From Kordiimonadaceae bacterium (GTDB taxonomy: Bacteria; Pseudomonadota; Alphaproteobacteria; Sphingomonadales; Emcibacteraceae): a stretch of 64,000 nt of DNA. Location: assembly GCA_024236295.1 (NCBI GenBank), contig JACKKT010000001.1, positions 62,001 to 126,000 of the forward strand, given 5' to 3'. The notes beneath the pieces are model-generated. The model had not been told where the DNA came from, did no database searches, and saw nothing but the letters and a program-made list of their open reading frames with translations. A program made the translations under genes and the position numbers. Shown here one piece after another: positions 50,052 to 59,240 of this stretch. The stretch's first letter is position 1. Every line of letters starts with the position of its first letter.

Positions 50052-50979
50052 GAATATGAAAAGTTACCTTGATATACTGCCGGAAATTGCGGCGGCGATA
50101 GACGGGGGAAAGCCGGTTGTCGCCCTGGAATCGACGATCATTTCCCACGGTATGCCGTACCCTAAAAATGTTGAAACCGCGAAAGAGGTTGAACAAATGG
50201 TCCGTGACCATGGCGCTGTCCCCGCGACCATTGCCATTCTAGGCGGGCGGCTTAAAGTCGGCCTTAATGACGGTGAACTTGAATATCTGGGGAAAAGCGG
50301 ACTTGACGTGATCAAAGCCAGCCGCCGCGATATCCCGTTCATTGTTGCAAATAAGGGCGACGGTGCAACCACGGTGGCGGCAACCATGATTATTTCGGCG
50401 CTGGCGGGAATTAAAATATTTGCCACCGGCGGCATCGGCGGTGTTCACCGCGGCGGCGAACTGTCGATGGATATATCCGCCGACCTTCAGGAATTATCAA
50501 AAACCAATGTCAGCGTGGTTTGTGCCGGGATTAAATCAATCCTCGATATCGGCCGCACGCTTGAATATCTGGAAACGGTGGGGGTGCCGGTTGTCGGTTA
50601 TAAAACCGATCATGTGCCCGCCTTTTATGCCAGAAGCAGCGGGTTTAAAGTTGATTACCGCCTTGACAGCGCAGGCGACATTGCCCGGGCGATGAAAGCA
50701 AAATATGATCTTGGGCTTGAAGGCGGGGTGCTGATCACCAACCCGGTGCCGGAGCAGTTTGCCCAAAATCCCGACAAAATAGAAGCCACCATTAACGACG
50801 CAATAAGGGAAATGGACAGGCGCGGCATCACCGGCAAGGAGACGACACCATTTCTGCTGGCGCGCATTGCCGAACAGACCGGCGGTGAAAGCCTTGATAC
50901 CAATATAAAACTTGTTCTTAATAATGCGAAACTGGCAGCACAGGTGGCTGTTGAATATAGCCGCCTTGAAAATGAATAA
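50041..50979 (+). CDS. psuG: Pseudouridine-5'-phosphate glycosidase
   Basis: A 312-residue enzyme colinear with E. coli PsuG. ALESTIISHG carries Glu30 and AGIKSILD carries Lys165, matching the catalytic Glu31 and Lys166 of E. coli, and GGIGGVHRG is the phosphate region. It breaks the C-C glycosidic bond to give uracil and ribose 5-phosphate. It overlaps psuK and is followed 10 bases later by the 2-oxoglutarate oxygenase gene, so the three form one operon. The ATG at 50056 is an alternative start. Confidence 0.95.
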   Translation: MVNKNMKSYLDILPEIAAAIDGGKPVVALESTIISHGMPYPKNVETAKEVEQMVRDHGAVPATIAILGGRLKVGLNDGELEYLGKSGLDVIKASRRDIPFIVANKGDGATTVAATMIISALAGIKIFATGGIGGVHRGGELSMDISADLQELSKTNVSVVCAGIKSILDIGRTLEYLETVGVPVVGYKTDHVPAFYARSSGFKVDYRLDSAGDIARAMKAKYDLGLEGGVLITNPVPEQFAQNPDKIEATINDAIREMDRRGITGKETTPFLLARIAEQTGGESLDTNIKLVLNNAKLAAQVAVEYSRLENE

Positions 50980-50989
50980 AGGCAATCAG

Positions 50990-51988
50990 ATGGGCGGAAA
51001 AGAAAATATTGAAACACTGGCGCGCGTTGATATCGGGGCCTTTATTGACGGGACTGATGCCGAGCGGGGCAAAATTACTGATCAGGTGGATAACATATGC
51101 CGGGAAATCGGTTTTCTGATCATTGAAAATCATGGCATTGATCAAAAAGTCATTGATAATACATGGAAGGCCGCCGAACAGTTTTTTGCGCTATCAAATG
51201 AGCAGAAATTAAAGTCAAAATCAGCGGAAGCTGGCTCGCCTCGCGGATATGTGCCGGTTGAGGGGGAAAATCTCGCCAAAACTATAGGCGATGAACTGCC
51301 GCCGGACCGGAAAGAAACATGCAGCAGCGGCCCGCTGAGCCCGCCTGTCGGTCATCATGGCCATGAAGACGGCTTTGATTTCTTTTATGGCGATAATATC
51401 TGGCCCGCCGAACCCACCCTGTTCCAGAAATACTGGATCAGATATTATCTGGCTATGGATCGGCTTGGGGGGCGGATTATGGAAATGCTCGCCGTGGCCT
51501 TGAATTTGAACCCTGATTTTTTTGTCCCTTATCACACCCATCATATCAGTGCCCTTCGGACTCAGAATTATCCGTCATTATCAAGTAAAATACTGCCCGG
51601 GCAGCTTCGCGCCGGGGCCCATTCTGATTATGGCAGCGTGACGATTTTAAGACCCGATCCGCTTGTTGACGGGCTTGAGGTCAAATCCCCGCATGGCGGC
51701 TGGATCAAGGCCCCAGTGGTCAGTGACGGCTTTATCATCAACATTGGGGACCTGCTGGCCCGCTGGACCAATGATCGCTGGGTTTCAACCCTGCACCGGG
51801 TGGTGGAACCGGATCACAAGAAAGGTGAAGTGCCAAAACGGCGACAGTCAATCGCCTATTTCATGAACCCCAATTATGACGGCATCATCGAAACCATCCC
51901 GACCTGTTTGCAAAAGGGCGAGCAAAGCAAATACGCCCCCGTTTCCGCCGGCGTTTATCTTATGGCAAAATTCAGACAGTCAACTTAA
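50990..51988 (+). CDS. 2-oxoglutarate/Fe(II) oxygenase, isopenicillin-N-synthase-like
   Basis: A 332-residue non-haem iron oxygenase: an N-terminal DIOX_N region (VDNICREIGFLIIENHGID) and a double-stranded beta-helix domain with facial-triad residues H211 and D213 (AHSDYGS) and H269, plus R285 and S287 (RQS) for 2-oxoglutarate. I choose the ATG at 50990 with AAAGG seven bases upstream; ATG 50972 overlaps psuG. Being third in a psuK-psuG operon, it may act on a pyrimidine base or nucleoside, as related thymine and pyrimidine-nucleoside hydroxylases do. That is inference. Confidence 0.85.
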   Translation: MGGKENIETLARVDIGAFIDGTDAERGKITDQVDNICREIGFLIIENHGIDQKVIDNTWKAAEQFFALSNEQKLKSKSAEAGSPRGYVPVEGENLAKTIGDELPPDRKETCSSGPLSPPVGHHGHEDGFDFFYGDNIWPAEPTLFQKYWIRYYLAMDRLGGRIMEMLAVALNLNPDFFVPYHTHHISALRTQNYPSLSSKILPGQLRAGAHSDYGSVTILRPDPLVDGLEVKSPHGGWIKAPVVSDGFIINIGDLLARWTNDRWVSTLHRVVEPDHKKGEVPKRRQSIAYFMNPNYDGIIETIPTCLQKGEQSKYAPVSAGVYLMAKFRQST

Positions 51989-51994
51989 TCAGGG

Positions 51995-52624
51995 TTAAAG
52001 AGTGCCGAAAATGCGGTCACCGGCATCACCAAGCCCCGGAACAATATAGCTTTTTTCATTTAATCGCTCATCAATCGATGCCGTATAGATCGGCACATCG
52101 GGATGGGCAGCATTGAGAGCCTTTACCCCTTCCGGCGCACAGAGCAGGCAGAGAAAAGTGATATTCTTGGCCCCGGCCTTTTTGATCCGGTCCAAAGCAG
52201 CTATGGCCGAATTGCCGGTTGCCAGCATCGGGTCCACTACCAGATTAAAGCGCTCATCAAGGTGAGGGGGAACCTTAAAATAATATTCAACCGCGTGTAG
52301 GTCTTCATGGCTTCGGTAAAGGCCGATATGGCCGACCTTTGCCGTCGGGTTCAGATCAAGCAGTCCTTTCATCAGACCATCCCCGGCCCGTAAGATTGAA
52401 TGAATACACATTCTGCGCCCGGCCAGTGTGGGTTTCGATGTTTTTGCCACCGGTGTTTCAATATCAATATTGTGGAGCGGCAGATGGCGGGTGACTTCAT
52501 AACCGAGAAGAAAACTTATTTCCCGAAGCAGTTCACGAAACAGCGACGGCGGTGTTTCCTTTTTTCGCATGATGGTCAATTTATGCTGTATCAGGGGATG
52601 ATCGATGACGATTGGCTGGTTCAT
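51995..52624 (-). CDS. upp: Uracil phosphoribosyltransferase
   Basis: A 209-residue enzyme of normal length. The PRPP-binding loop [12 protein letters not shown] is at 129-140, and the N-terminal [18 protein letters not shown] and C-terminal [16 protein letters not shown] are hallmarks. It converts uracil and PRPP to UMP. It is convergent with the psuK-psuG operon, six bases apart, and can salvage the uracil that operon releases. Confidence 0.96.
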   Translation of the reverse strand: MNQPIVIDHPLIQHKLTIMRKKETPPSLFRELLREISFLLGYEVTRHLPLHNIDIETPVAKTSKPTLAGRRMCIHSILRAGDGLMKGLLDLNPTAKVGHIGLYRSHEDLHAVEYYFKVPPHLDERFNLVVDPMLATGNSAIAALDRIKKAGAKNITFLCLLCAPEGVKALNAAHPDVPIYTASIDERLNEKSYIVPGLGDAGDRIFGTL

Positions 52625-52735
52625 TGAAACCTCCGGTTTGATTATTCCTTGTTTTCGGAGAGTTTATAGAGTGTATCCATTAATGCCAAGTGATCAAAAT
52701 TTGTTTATGAATTATCAAAAATTGGCAGAGAAAAA

Positions 52736-55174
52736 TTAAGCCGCATTGGCGCAAATTCTAGACGCAGGAAAAGTGATTATCGCTGTGGTGCCGACATTTA
52801 ATTCACTATCCAGCTCGAACAATCCGCCGTGAAGCTCGATTAGTTTTTGCACAATCGGCAGGCCAAGCCCGGTTCCCTCGACCTGAAGTTCGGGGTTGCT
52901 TTCAATCTGCTCAAACGGGTTTAGAACCATTTCCAGCCTGTCTTTGGGAATGCCAATTCCATTATCTCTGATTTCTATGGAGACAGAGCCATTTTTGTTT
53001 CTTCGGGTGATAATTTCTACCTGACCTTCATAATTAACAAATTTGACAGCATTGGAAAGCAGATTAATGATAATCCGGATTATTGCATTCTGGTCGCCGA
53101 TCAAATCAATTTTATCTTCAGGAACATATTTAATCGTTATGTTTTTAGCTTTGGAATTTTAGTTGAGCATTTTGATGGATTTTCTAATGCTTTCATCAAG
53201 AGAGAATATTTTTTCGTTAAGGACCCATTTGCCGGCTTCTATTTTTGACAAATCAAGAATATCTTTTATGACCACAGCCAGATGTTCTCCGCTCGATTTA
53301 ATATCGTTTAAATATTCACGGTGCTTTGCTGAGGTTAGTGGTCCACCTATACCGGCGATCATTGCTTCTGAAAAACCGATAATGGCGTTAAGGGGTGTTC
53401 TTATTTCGTGGCTCATATTGGCCAGAAATGCTGATTTGGCGGCATTGGCTTTTTCGGCAATGATCTGTGCCTGACGCAGTTTTTTCTCAACTGTCCGCCG
53501 CCTGCTGATTTCCTTTCGCAGACGATTATTCCAGATCAAGATTGCAACTAAAATTATGAAGGCGACAATTGAAATATTTCGAACCAAAGTTAAATCTGTA
53601 CTGTTTTCCAATTTTAGCGACTGCCATTTTTGGGAAATCAGGTTTCTTTCAATCGGGGTAATTGAAGCCATAGCTTTGATGATAGCACTAGCAAGTAAAG
53701 GATATTTTTTACTAATGCCGATCACAGTATCGCCTTTAAATTCAGTTTGTCCAACAACCATAATATTGGCAAAACCATTATGGGAAATATAATAGGAAGT
53801 TGTAAGAATATCGGAGATAAAGGCATCAGCCTTTCCCGCTGAAACCATTCTTATGGCTTCATCTATATTGTCCACTTCAATTTTTTTAATTTCGGGGTAA
53901 TCATGGTTTACCCATTGGTTTACAGTATAACCTTTGACTTGAACCAGAGTTTTTCCTGCCAATCCTTCTATATTGCCAAAGATAGCGGCATCATCACGGG
54001 CGAAAATCATATGGTTTGCAGAAAGATAATTGTTAGTCAGATAAAATTCTTTTTCCCTTTCAGGAGTTGGGGCAATGGCTGAAATTATATGTGTTTCCCC
54101 GGATAAAGTACGCTCTATCCCTTCGCTAAAATTTTTATTGCCTGACCATTTAAAAGTGACATTCAGTTTGCGTCCAATAATTTCAAGATAGTCGCCTGCT
54201 ATACCATTTATTTTTCCATCGTTGTCAATAAATTCTATAGGTTCCAGCTGAGGGTCAGTTGAAACATTTATTATTGGATTTGAAGCAAGCCAGGCTCTTT
54301 CCTGTGGTGATAAATTGATTTTTTGTTTGCTGGAAATGGGAATTTGCCACTTATTGGTAATTGCCGCCAATTCGTCACTGCTTATTGATTTTAGCCCTTT
54401 TTCGAGAATATCCCTTAAAATGGGTAAATCTTTACGGCTTGCCAGATGAAGTTGTTCATTTTCAAAGTCTTTTATGAAGTTGGCTGTGCTGAGATCCTTT
54501 ATCCCGGTAATAAAATTTTGTGCAATATAGTAATCCACTGTGACTGATGAAGCCGTTATTAAATCAACATCATTATTAGCAAGAGCCATGACAACACTAA
54601 TTGAATCCGGATATTCTATCAGGGTGAGCTCAGGATGATTTTTGGTATAATAATTAGCATAAATCGAGCCGCCAACAACGCCGATTTTCTTATTTGCAAG
54701 ATCATCTGCACTCTGAATTTGTGCCATTCCGACATGGCCGTAAATGGTAGCATAGGATTCAATATAAGGAATTGTAAAATTCAAAAACTGATCACGGGTA
54801 TTATCTTCAGAAATACTGTGAAAGACATCAATTTCATTATTTTTAATTTTCTCAATGGCTTCCGGCCATGTTGTAGGTTTATCAAAGATGATTTTTAATC
54901 CGACTTTTTTACTGATCAGATTTAAGATATCGACTGAAAATCCCCTCGCTTCACCATTCCGTGCAAAGTTAAATGGAACATACTGGGAAATATTGGCAGC
55001 CTTTATTGTCGGATGAGCTTTTATCCATTCGCTTTCTTCTGACGTTAAATTTAGCTGTGTATCAACAGTCTGTGAATAGACAGGTAATGAAAAGGAATAA
55101 ACAAGCACAGTCATTAAAAACTGTATGTAAAGCAGCTTAAATATGGATTTTTTTAAAAACACTATATGGTTCAT
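52736..55174 (-). pseudogene. EvgS-like sensor histidine kinase interrupted by one in-frame stop
   Basis: Before the stop the protein has an N-terminal membrane or signal segment, two periplasmic SBP_bac_3-type sensor domains, a transmembrane helix, a short coil and a HisKA domain (NMSHEIRTPLN with the phospho-His). A TAA at 53159-53161 follows KMLN. The same frame continues directly as NSKAKNITIKYVPEDK and then a full HATPase domain (N box NLLSNAVKF, G1 DNGIGI, G2 GTGLGL). One base change would restore a complete kinase of about 812 residues. I place the start at ATG 55174; GTG 55207 is possible. As read, autophosphorylation is lost unless the halves work as separate polypeptides or the stop is read through. 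Confidence 0.85.
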
Positions 55175-55335
55175 CCGGTGACTAATGCATCTAATTATCA
55201 GGATCACAGATTAGCCGATAATCCTTATAACTAGGTTAATTTTAGACCGGAAATATAATCGATTATAAAAATGATGTATGATAACTTTTTTAACACTCTG
55301 TCATTTTAAATTTTAAAAAATCTATTTCTGTAGGG

Positions 55336-55866
55336 CTATAATTCCTTAAGCCAGACAGTAAAATCACAGTCGGTGGCAAAATCATTGATACGGTGCGCGA
55401 ATAATTCCTCAAATGGTAATGTAAAGCTCGGCCGATAGCCGAGACGGTCATACCAGACTTTCAGGAACTCTTTGCTGCCATTATTCCAGTGGCGTGGGGT
55501 CAGAAGCTCTAATCTCATGGTTTTAAATCCAGATATGCGGGCCCAGCTTTCCGCCGCATTGACCAGCTCGCGACCAATGCCAATGCCGCGCCTGGCAGGG
55601 TCTGCCGCCAGCATGCCAAATTCGCCAATTTCATCGCTCTCAATGCTTATTTTACAGACGCCGACAATCTCTCCGTCATTTTCGGCGATAATAAGTTGCT
55701 TTTTGTGGATAAAATTTTCAATTTCCTCAATGTTTGTGCGGTTTGCCATCCCTGCTTTCCAAAGATCGGATTCTGCTTCGGCATAGACCCGATTAATCAG
55801 ATCAGTGATCCTCTTTATGGTCTTTGGATTAAGATCTTTATCATCCACGTGTCTGGTGCTGATCAT
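55336..55866 (-). CDS. GNAT N-acetyltransferase
   Basis: A 176-residue acetyltransferase. The acetyl-CoA P-loop is ARRGIGIGREL (91-101), preceded by the IVGVCKISIE and EFGMLAADP strands. AGGGAAATC precedes the ATG. It lies 7 bases after the SDR gene on the same strand, so it is probably in the same transcript as the two permeases upstream. The acceptor is unknown. Confidence 0.85.
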   Translation of the reverse strand: MISTRHVDDKDLNPKTIKRITDLINRVYAEAESDLWKAGMANRTNIEEIENFIHKKQLIIAENDGEIVGVCKISIESDEIGEFGMLAADPARRGIGIGRELVNAAESWARISGFKTMRLELLTPRHWNNGSKEFLKVWYDRLGYRPSFTLPFEELFAHRINDFATDCDFTVWLKEL

Positions 55867-55873
55867 GATTTCC

Positions 55874-56554
55874 CTACCACGCTTTTTTGGTTTTTAAATG
55901 ATAAAAGCCACCATTCGGGCCAGCATCAGGCAAAGTCGCCAGCCAGACGACGGTTTCCGCACCATCCGCGGCAGTAAGCGGCGCAGCAGCCCCGCCCATT
56001 TCTGTTTTAAGCCAGCCGGGATGGACCGAATTAACCTTGACATTGTCGGGCATAGAATGGGCCATATTCATGGTCAGCGCATTAAGGGCGGCTTTGGTCA
56101 CCGAATAGGATACGGGCCCTGTCAGCCCGTCAGCAAATGACCCCCAGTCTGATGTCACATTGACAATGCGGCCATATCCCCTTTCAACCATTCCTGGCAC
56201 AATGATCTGAATAAGATCGAATGCTGCAACCAGGTTTACCTGCACGCTGTCATAAAAATCCTTTCTTTTGGCGTCTAATATGGCACCATTCTTCAGGATG
56301 GCACCATTGTTGACAAGAATATCAATCGGCCCATAGTCCCTGAGCACCGCTTTTGCCTGGGCACGCAATTTACTTGAATTTGAAAGATTGATATAAACGG
56401 CCTCCACATCACCTGGGATGCTGGCGGCAATTTCGCGGCCTTTCATAATATCCCGACATCCCATCAATATTTTTACCCCTTGTCCGGCCAGGGCTTTGCA
56501 GACTTCAAGTCCTAACCCTCTGTTGCCACCTGTGATAAGCGCCTGTTTCGTCAT
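55874..56554 (-). CDS. Short-chain dehydrogenase/reductase
   Basis: A 226-residue classical SDR. The cofactor motif TGGNRGLG is at 8-15, then NNGA, a catalytic-Ser segment (VTSDWGSF), and YSVTK with the catalytic Tyr and Lys. AAGGAGAAAAGATC precedes the ATG. It starts 64 bases after the second tandem permease with no terminator between. The substrate is not evident. Confidence 0.88.
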   Translation of the reverse strand: MTKQALITGGNRGLGLEVCKALAGQGVKILMGCRDIMKGREIAASIPGDVEAVYINLSNSSKLRAQAKAVLRDYGPIDILVNNGAILKNGAILDAKRKDFYDSVQVNLVAAFDLIQIIVPGMVERGYGRIVNVTSDWGSFADGLTGPVSYSVTKAALNALTMNMAHSMPDNVKVNSVHPGWLKTEMGGAAAPLTAADGAETVVWLATLPDAGPNGGFYHLKTKKAW

Positions 56555-56618
56555 GATCTTTTCTCCTTATTTTACTAAAGGTAAGTGTATCATGTACAGG
56601 CGATGTTTCAACGGTGAA

Positions 56619-59120
56619 TTATTCATACCTCAGCGCTTTTATTGGGTTCTGTCTGGCGACGGCGTAACTGTTCCCGGCCACGGTGGCCCAGGCGATCAGC
56701 AGGGCGGTGAGCCCCGCGAGCAGGCAGAGCGCAATAATCACCAAATCATCAATGCGGTATACGAAGCTCTCAAGCCAGCGGCTCATGGCAAGGTAAGCTA
56801 TCGGCCAGGCAATGATATTGGCGATCAGTACCGGCTTAGAAAATTGCCAGACGAGTAGTTTCACAATCTGCCACACTTCGGCGCCGAAAACCTTTCTGAT
56901 ACCAATCTCCTTGGTCCGCCGCTCGGCGGTAAAACTCGCCAGCCCGAACAAGCCAAGACAGGCAATGAAAATTGCCAGCCCGGAAAAAGCCGCGAACATA
57001 ATCATCTGATTTTGTTCAGATTTATATTGTTTAGCGAAGGCGTCTGTTACGAAGTTAAAGGCAAAAGAAACTCCCGGCATTTGTTCTTGCCAAATGTTTC
57101 TTGCCTGATCGACAATGTCCATTGGATCACCGGAATAACGAAGAATGACATAAAGTGGTTGATCTGCGGTCAACTGATAGAACTCCGGAAGAACATCTGA
57201 TCTTAAATCTGTAAAATGCACATCATCGATGACGCCAATAACGCTTAATTCTGTTTCCAGTTTTTTTTGTCCGCCATCATCACCGACTGATCCTACATTC
57301 ATATAGAGCATTTTTCCTATTGCCTGCTCTGGGGTGCCAAGCCCGAGACGACGGACAGCAGATTTATTAAGGATAATGGATGCCGTATATCCTTTATCTG
57401 CCTCAAGCTGCTCGTTTGTTGGCCTTTGATCCCTGTGATTTCGGTCATAATCGCGCCCGCTAATTAAAGGGATGCCAAAGGTTTTTAAAAAGTCATATCC
57501 GACACTTCGGGAAGTCATCAATACAGGGTCAATAACTTCTGAATTTTCTGACCTTATCGGCCTTGTTTGCGTAAAGGTAAACTTTGTTCCCGGTTTAAAA
57601 TTAGCAGTATAGGTTACATTGGACACACCATTTATTTTATTGAAACGATTGACGATTACTTGAATGTTTTCGTTAAGCTTTTCAAGGTTATCGCCCTCAA
57701 TGGAGAGTAAATTTTCTCTCTCATATCCTATATCCATATTATTGACATAAAAGATTTGGCTGAAAATAACGGCTGTTGAAACAAACAGGGTAATTGAGAT
57801 AGTAAACTGTAAAGCCACCAAAAAAGTCCGAAACCGGATTGATCCCTTTGTGTCATTGGAATTATTCGAGTGTAAAATATTAGCCGGGCGAAAATTTGAT
57901 AAGAAAAAGGATGGATAAAAACCTCCGGCAAGTCCAACAGCCAATGTGAATATTATGACAAATAGAATATCGGATGAAAAATAATCAAGGGTCAGGTTAA
58001 TCCCAATAAATTTGTTATAAAAAGGCAATGATATTTCAACAAACATGAAAGCAATGAAAAGCGCAAATATTGCAATTAATAAAGCTTCACTTAAAAACTG
58101 AACCATAAGATTTTCACGTTTAGCGCCCATGACTTTTCGTAAACTCACTTCTTTGGCCCGCTGGCTAGCCCGTGCAGTGGTTAAGTTCATGAAATTAATA
58201 GCGGCAATAATAAGGATGAGGAACGCGACAAGAGTAAAAACAATAACATTGTTTTTGTTTCCTCTGGGAGCCATTTCAAAATCACCACGGGCATCAAAGT
58301 GAATATCCTTTATATTCATCAAGGATAAATGGACAGCGGTACTGGGTTTTGTGCCAGGGGGGCCAAAGGATAAGGCGGGATAATTCTTGTCAATAAATTG
58401 AGGCAGACGATCAGTAATTTTTTGAACATCCGAAGAGTCTGCTACTGTGACAAAAGTCTGTGTGAAGTTATCATACCAGGCAGACCATAAATTGACCTTG
58501 TAGTCTTCCTCCGCCAATACGACCATACCATGAACCTGCATAACCGTATTTTCCGGGGGATCCTGTATCACGGCGGATATTTTATAATCTTTGATATGAT
58601 CAAAAAATTTAATGGTTACCGTTTGACCAACAGGATTAGTATCACCAAAGAATTTCTTTGCCTGGCTTTGGTCCAGCACCAGACTGCTTTTATCATTTAA
58701 AGCATAATTTAAATCACCATAGATGATCTTAAAGTCAAAAATATTGAGAATGTCCGGGTCAACGAGAGCAAGAGAAAGGTCAAAATTATTATTATCTATA
58801 ATAATCGTTTCCTTGATATCAACCAGCCGGGCAACTTCGTCAATTTCAGTGAAACTTTTTTTAACGGCTTCGGCAAGCAATGGGGTTACACCGTTATAAT
58901 AGTGCGGGTCCTTTCCTGGAATATCCATCCGGTTGTGAAATCGGTAAATATTATCGGCTTTTTTCCAGAATGTATCATATGAAAGTTCATTGCGCACATA
59001 AAGCGCAATCAGCATGACAGCAGCGAGGCCGATGGCAAGGCCCATAATATTAATGATCGAAAAAAGCTTGTGCCGCAGAATATTTCGCCAGGCGGATGTT
59101 ATGTAATTGGTTATAAGCAT
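56619..59120 (-). CDS. FtsX/MacB-type ABC permease, fused double module (tandem copy 2)
   Basis: An 833-residue double-module permease with coupling motifs KEVSLRKVMGA and KEIGIRKVFGA and the C-terminal NPIKALRYE. Its first 43 residues are identical to those of the upstream gene at 59241-61745, and its last 130 or so are nearly identical, while the periplasmic regions between are clearly diverged. GGGGGAAATCAA precedes the ATG. It is probably expressed from the sigma-54 promoter upstream of the other permease, through a palindrome-rich spacer of 120 bases. No ATPase is nearby. Confidence 0.9.
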   Translation of the reverse strand: MLITNYITSAWRNILRHKLFSIINIMGLAIGLAAVMLIALYVRNELSYDTFWKKADNIYRFHNRMDIPGKDPHYYNGVTPLLAEAVKKSFTEIDEVARLVDIKETIIIDNNNFDLSLALVDPDILNIFDFKIIYGDLNYALNDKSSLVLDQSQAKKFFGDTNPVGQTVTIKFFDHIKDYKISAVIQDPPENTVMQVHGMVVLAEEDYKVNLWSAWYDNFTQTFVTVADSSDVQKITDRLPQFIDKNYPALSFGPPGTKPSTAVHLSLMNIKDIHFDARGDFEMAPRGNKNNVIVFTLVAFLILIIAAINFMNLTTARASQRAKEVSLRKVMGAKRENLMVQFLSEALLIAIFALFIAFMFVEISLPFYNKFIGINLTLDYFSSDILFVIIFTLAVGLAGGFYPSFFLSNFRPANILHSNNSNDTKGSIRFRTFLVALQFTISITLFVSTAVIFSQIFYVNNMDIGYERENLLSIEGDNLEKLNENIQVIVNRFNKINGVSNVTYTANFKPGTKFTFTQTRPIRSENSEVIDPVLMTSRSVGYDFLKTFGIPLISGRDYDRNHRDQRPTNEQLEADKGYTASIILNKSAVRRLGLGTPEQAIGKMLYMNVGSVGDDGGQKKLETELSVIGVIDDVHFTDLRSDVLPEFYQLTADQPLYVILRYSGDPMDIVDQARNIWQEQMPGVSFAFNFVTDAFAKQYKSEQNQMIMFAAFSGLAIFIACLGLFGLASFTAERRTKEIGIRKVFGAEVWQIVKLLVWQFSKPVLIANIIAWPIAYLAMSRWLESFVYRIDDLVIIALCLLAGLTALLIAWATVAGNSYAVARQNPIKALRYE

Positions 59121-59140
59121 TTGATTTCCCCCTCTTTGTC

Positions 59141-59225
59141 ATACCCCGACTTGATCGGGGTATCCATCCCAAAATGGATAGAATGGTTTCGTTCAGAAAT
59201 GGATCCTCCGGTCAGGCCGGAGGAT
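59141..59225. repeat. Compound palindromic repeat between the tandem permease genes
   Basis: Three hairpins lie in series: ATACCCCGA/TCGGGGTAT (59141-59163), TATCCAT/ATGGATA (59161-59180) and ATCCTCCGG/CCGGAGGAT (59203-59225). The unit opens with GTCAT and closes with ATGAC. This pattern is typical of dispersed intergenic palindromes common in alphaproteobacteria. In the transcript it would form stable stem-loops between two cistrons. Confidence 0.75.
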
Positions 59226-59240
59226 GACGCTGTGTGTGGT

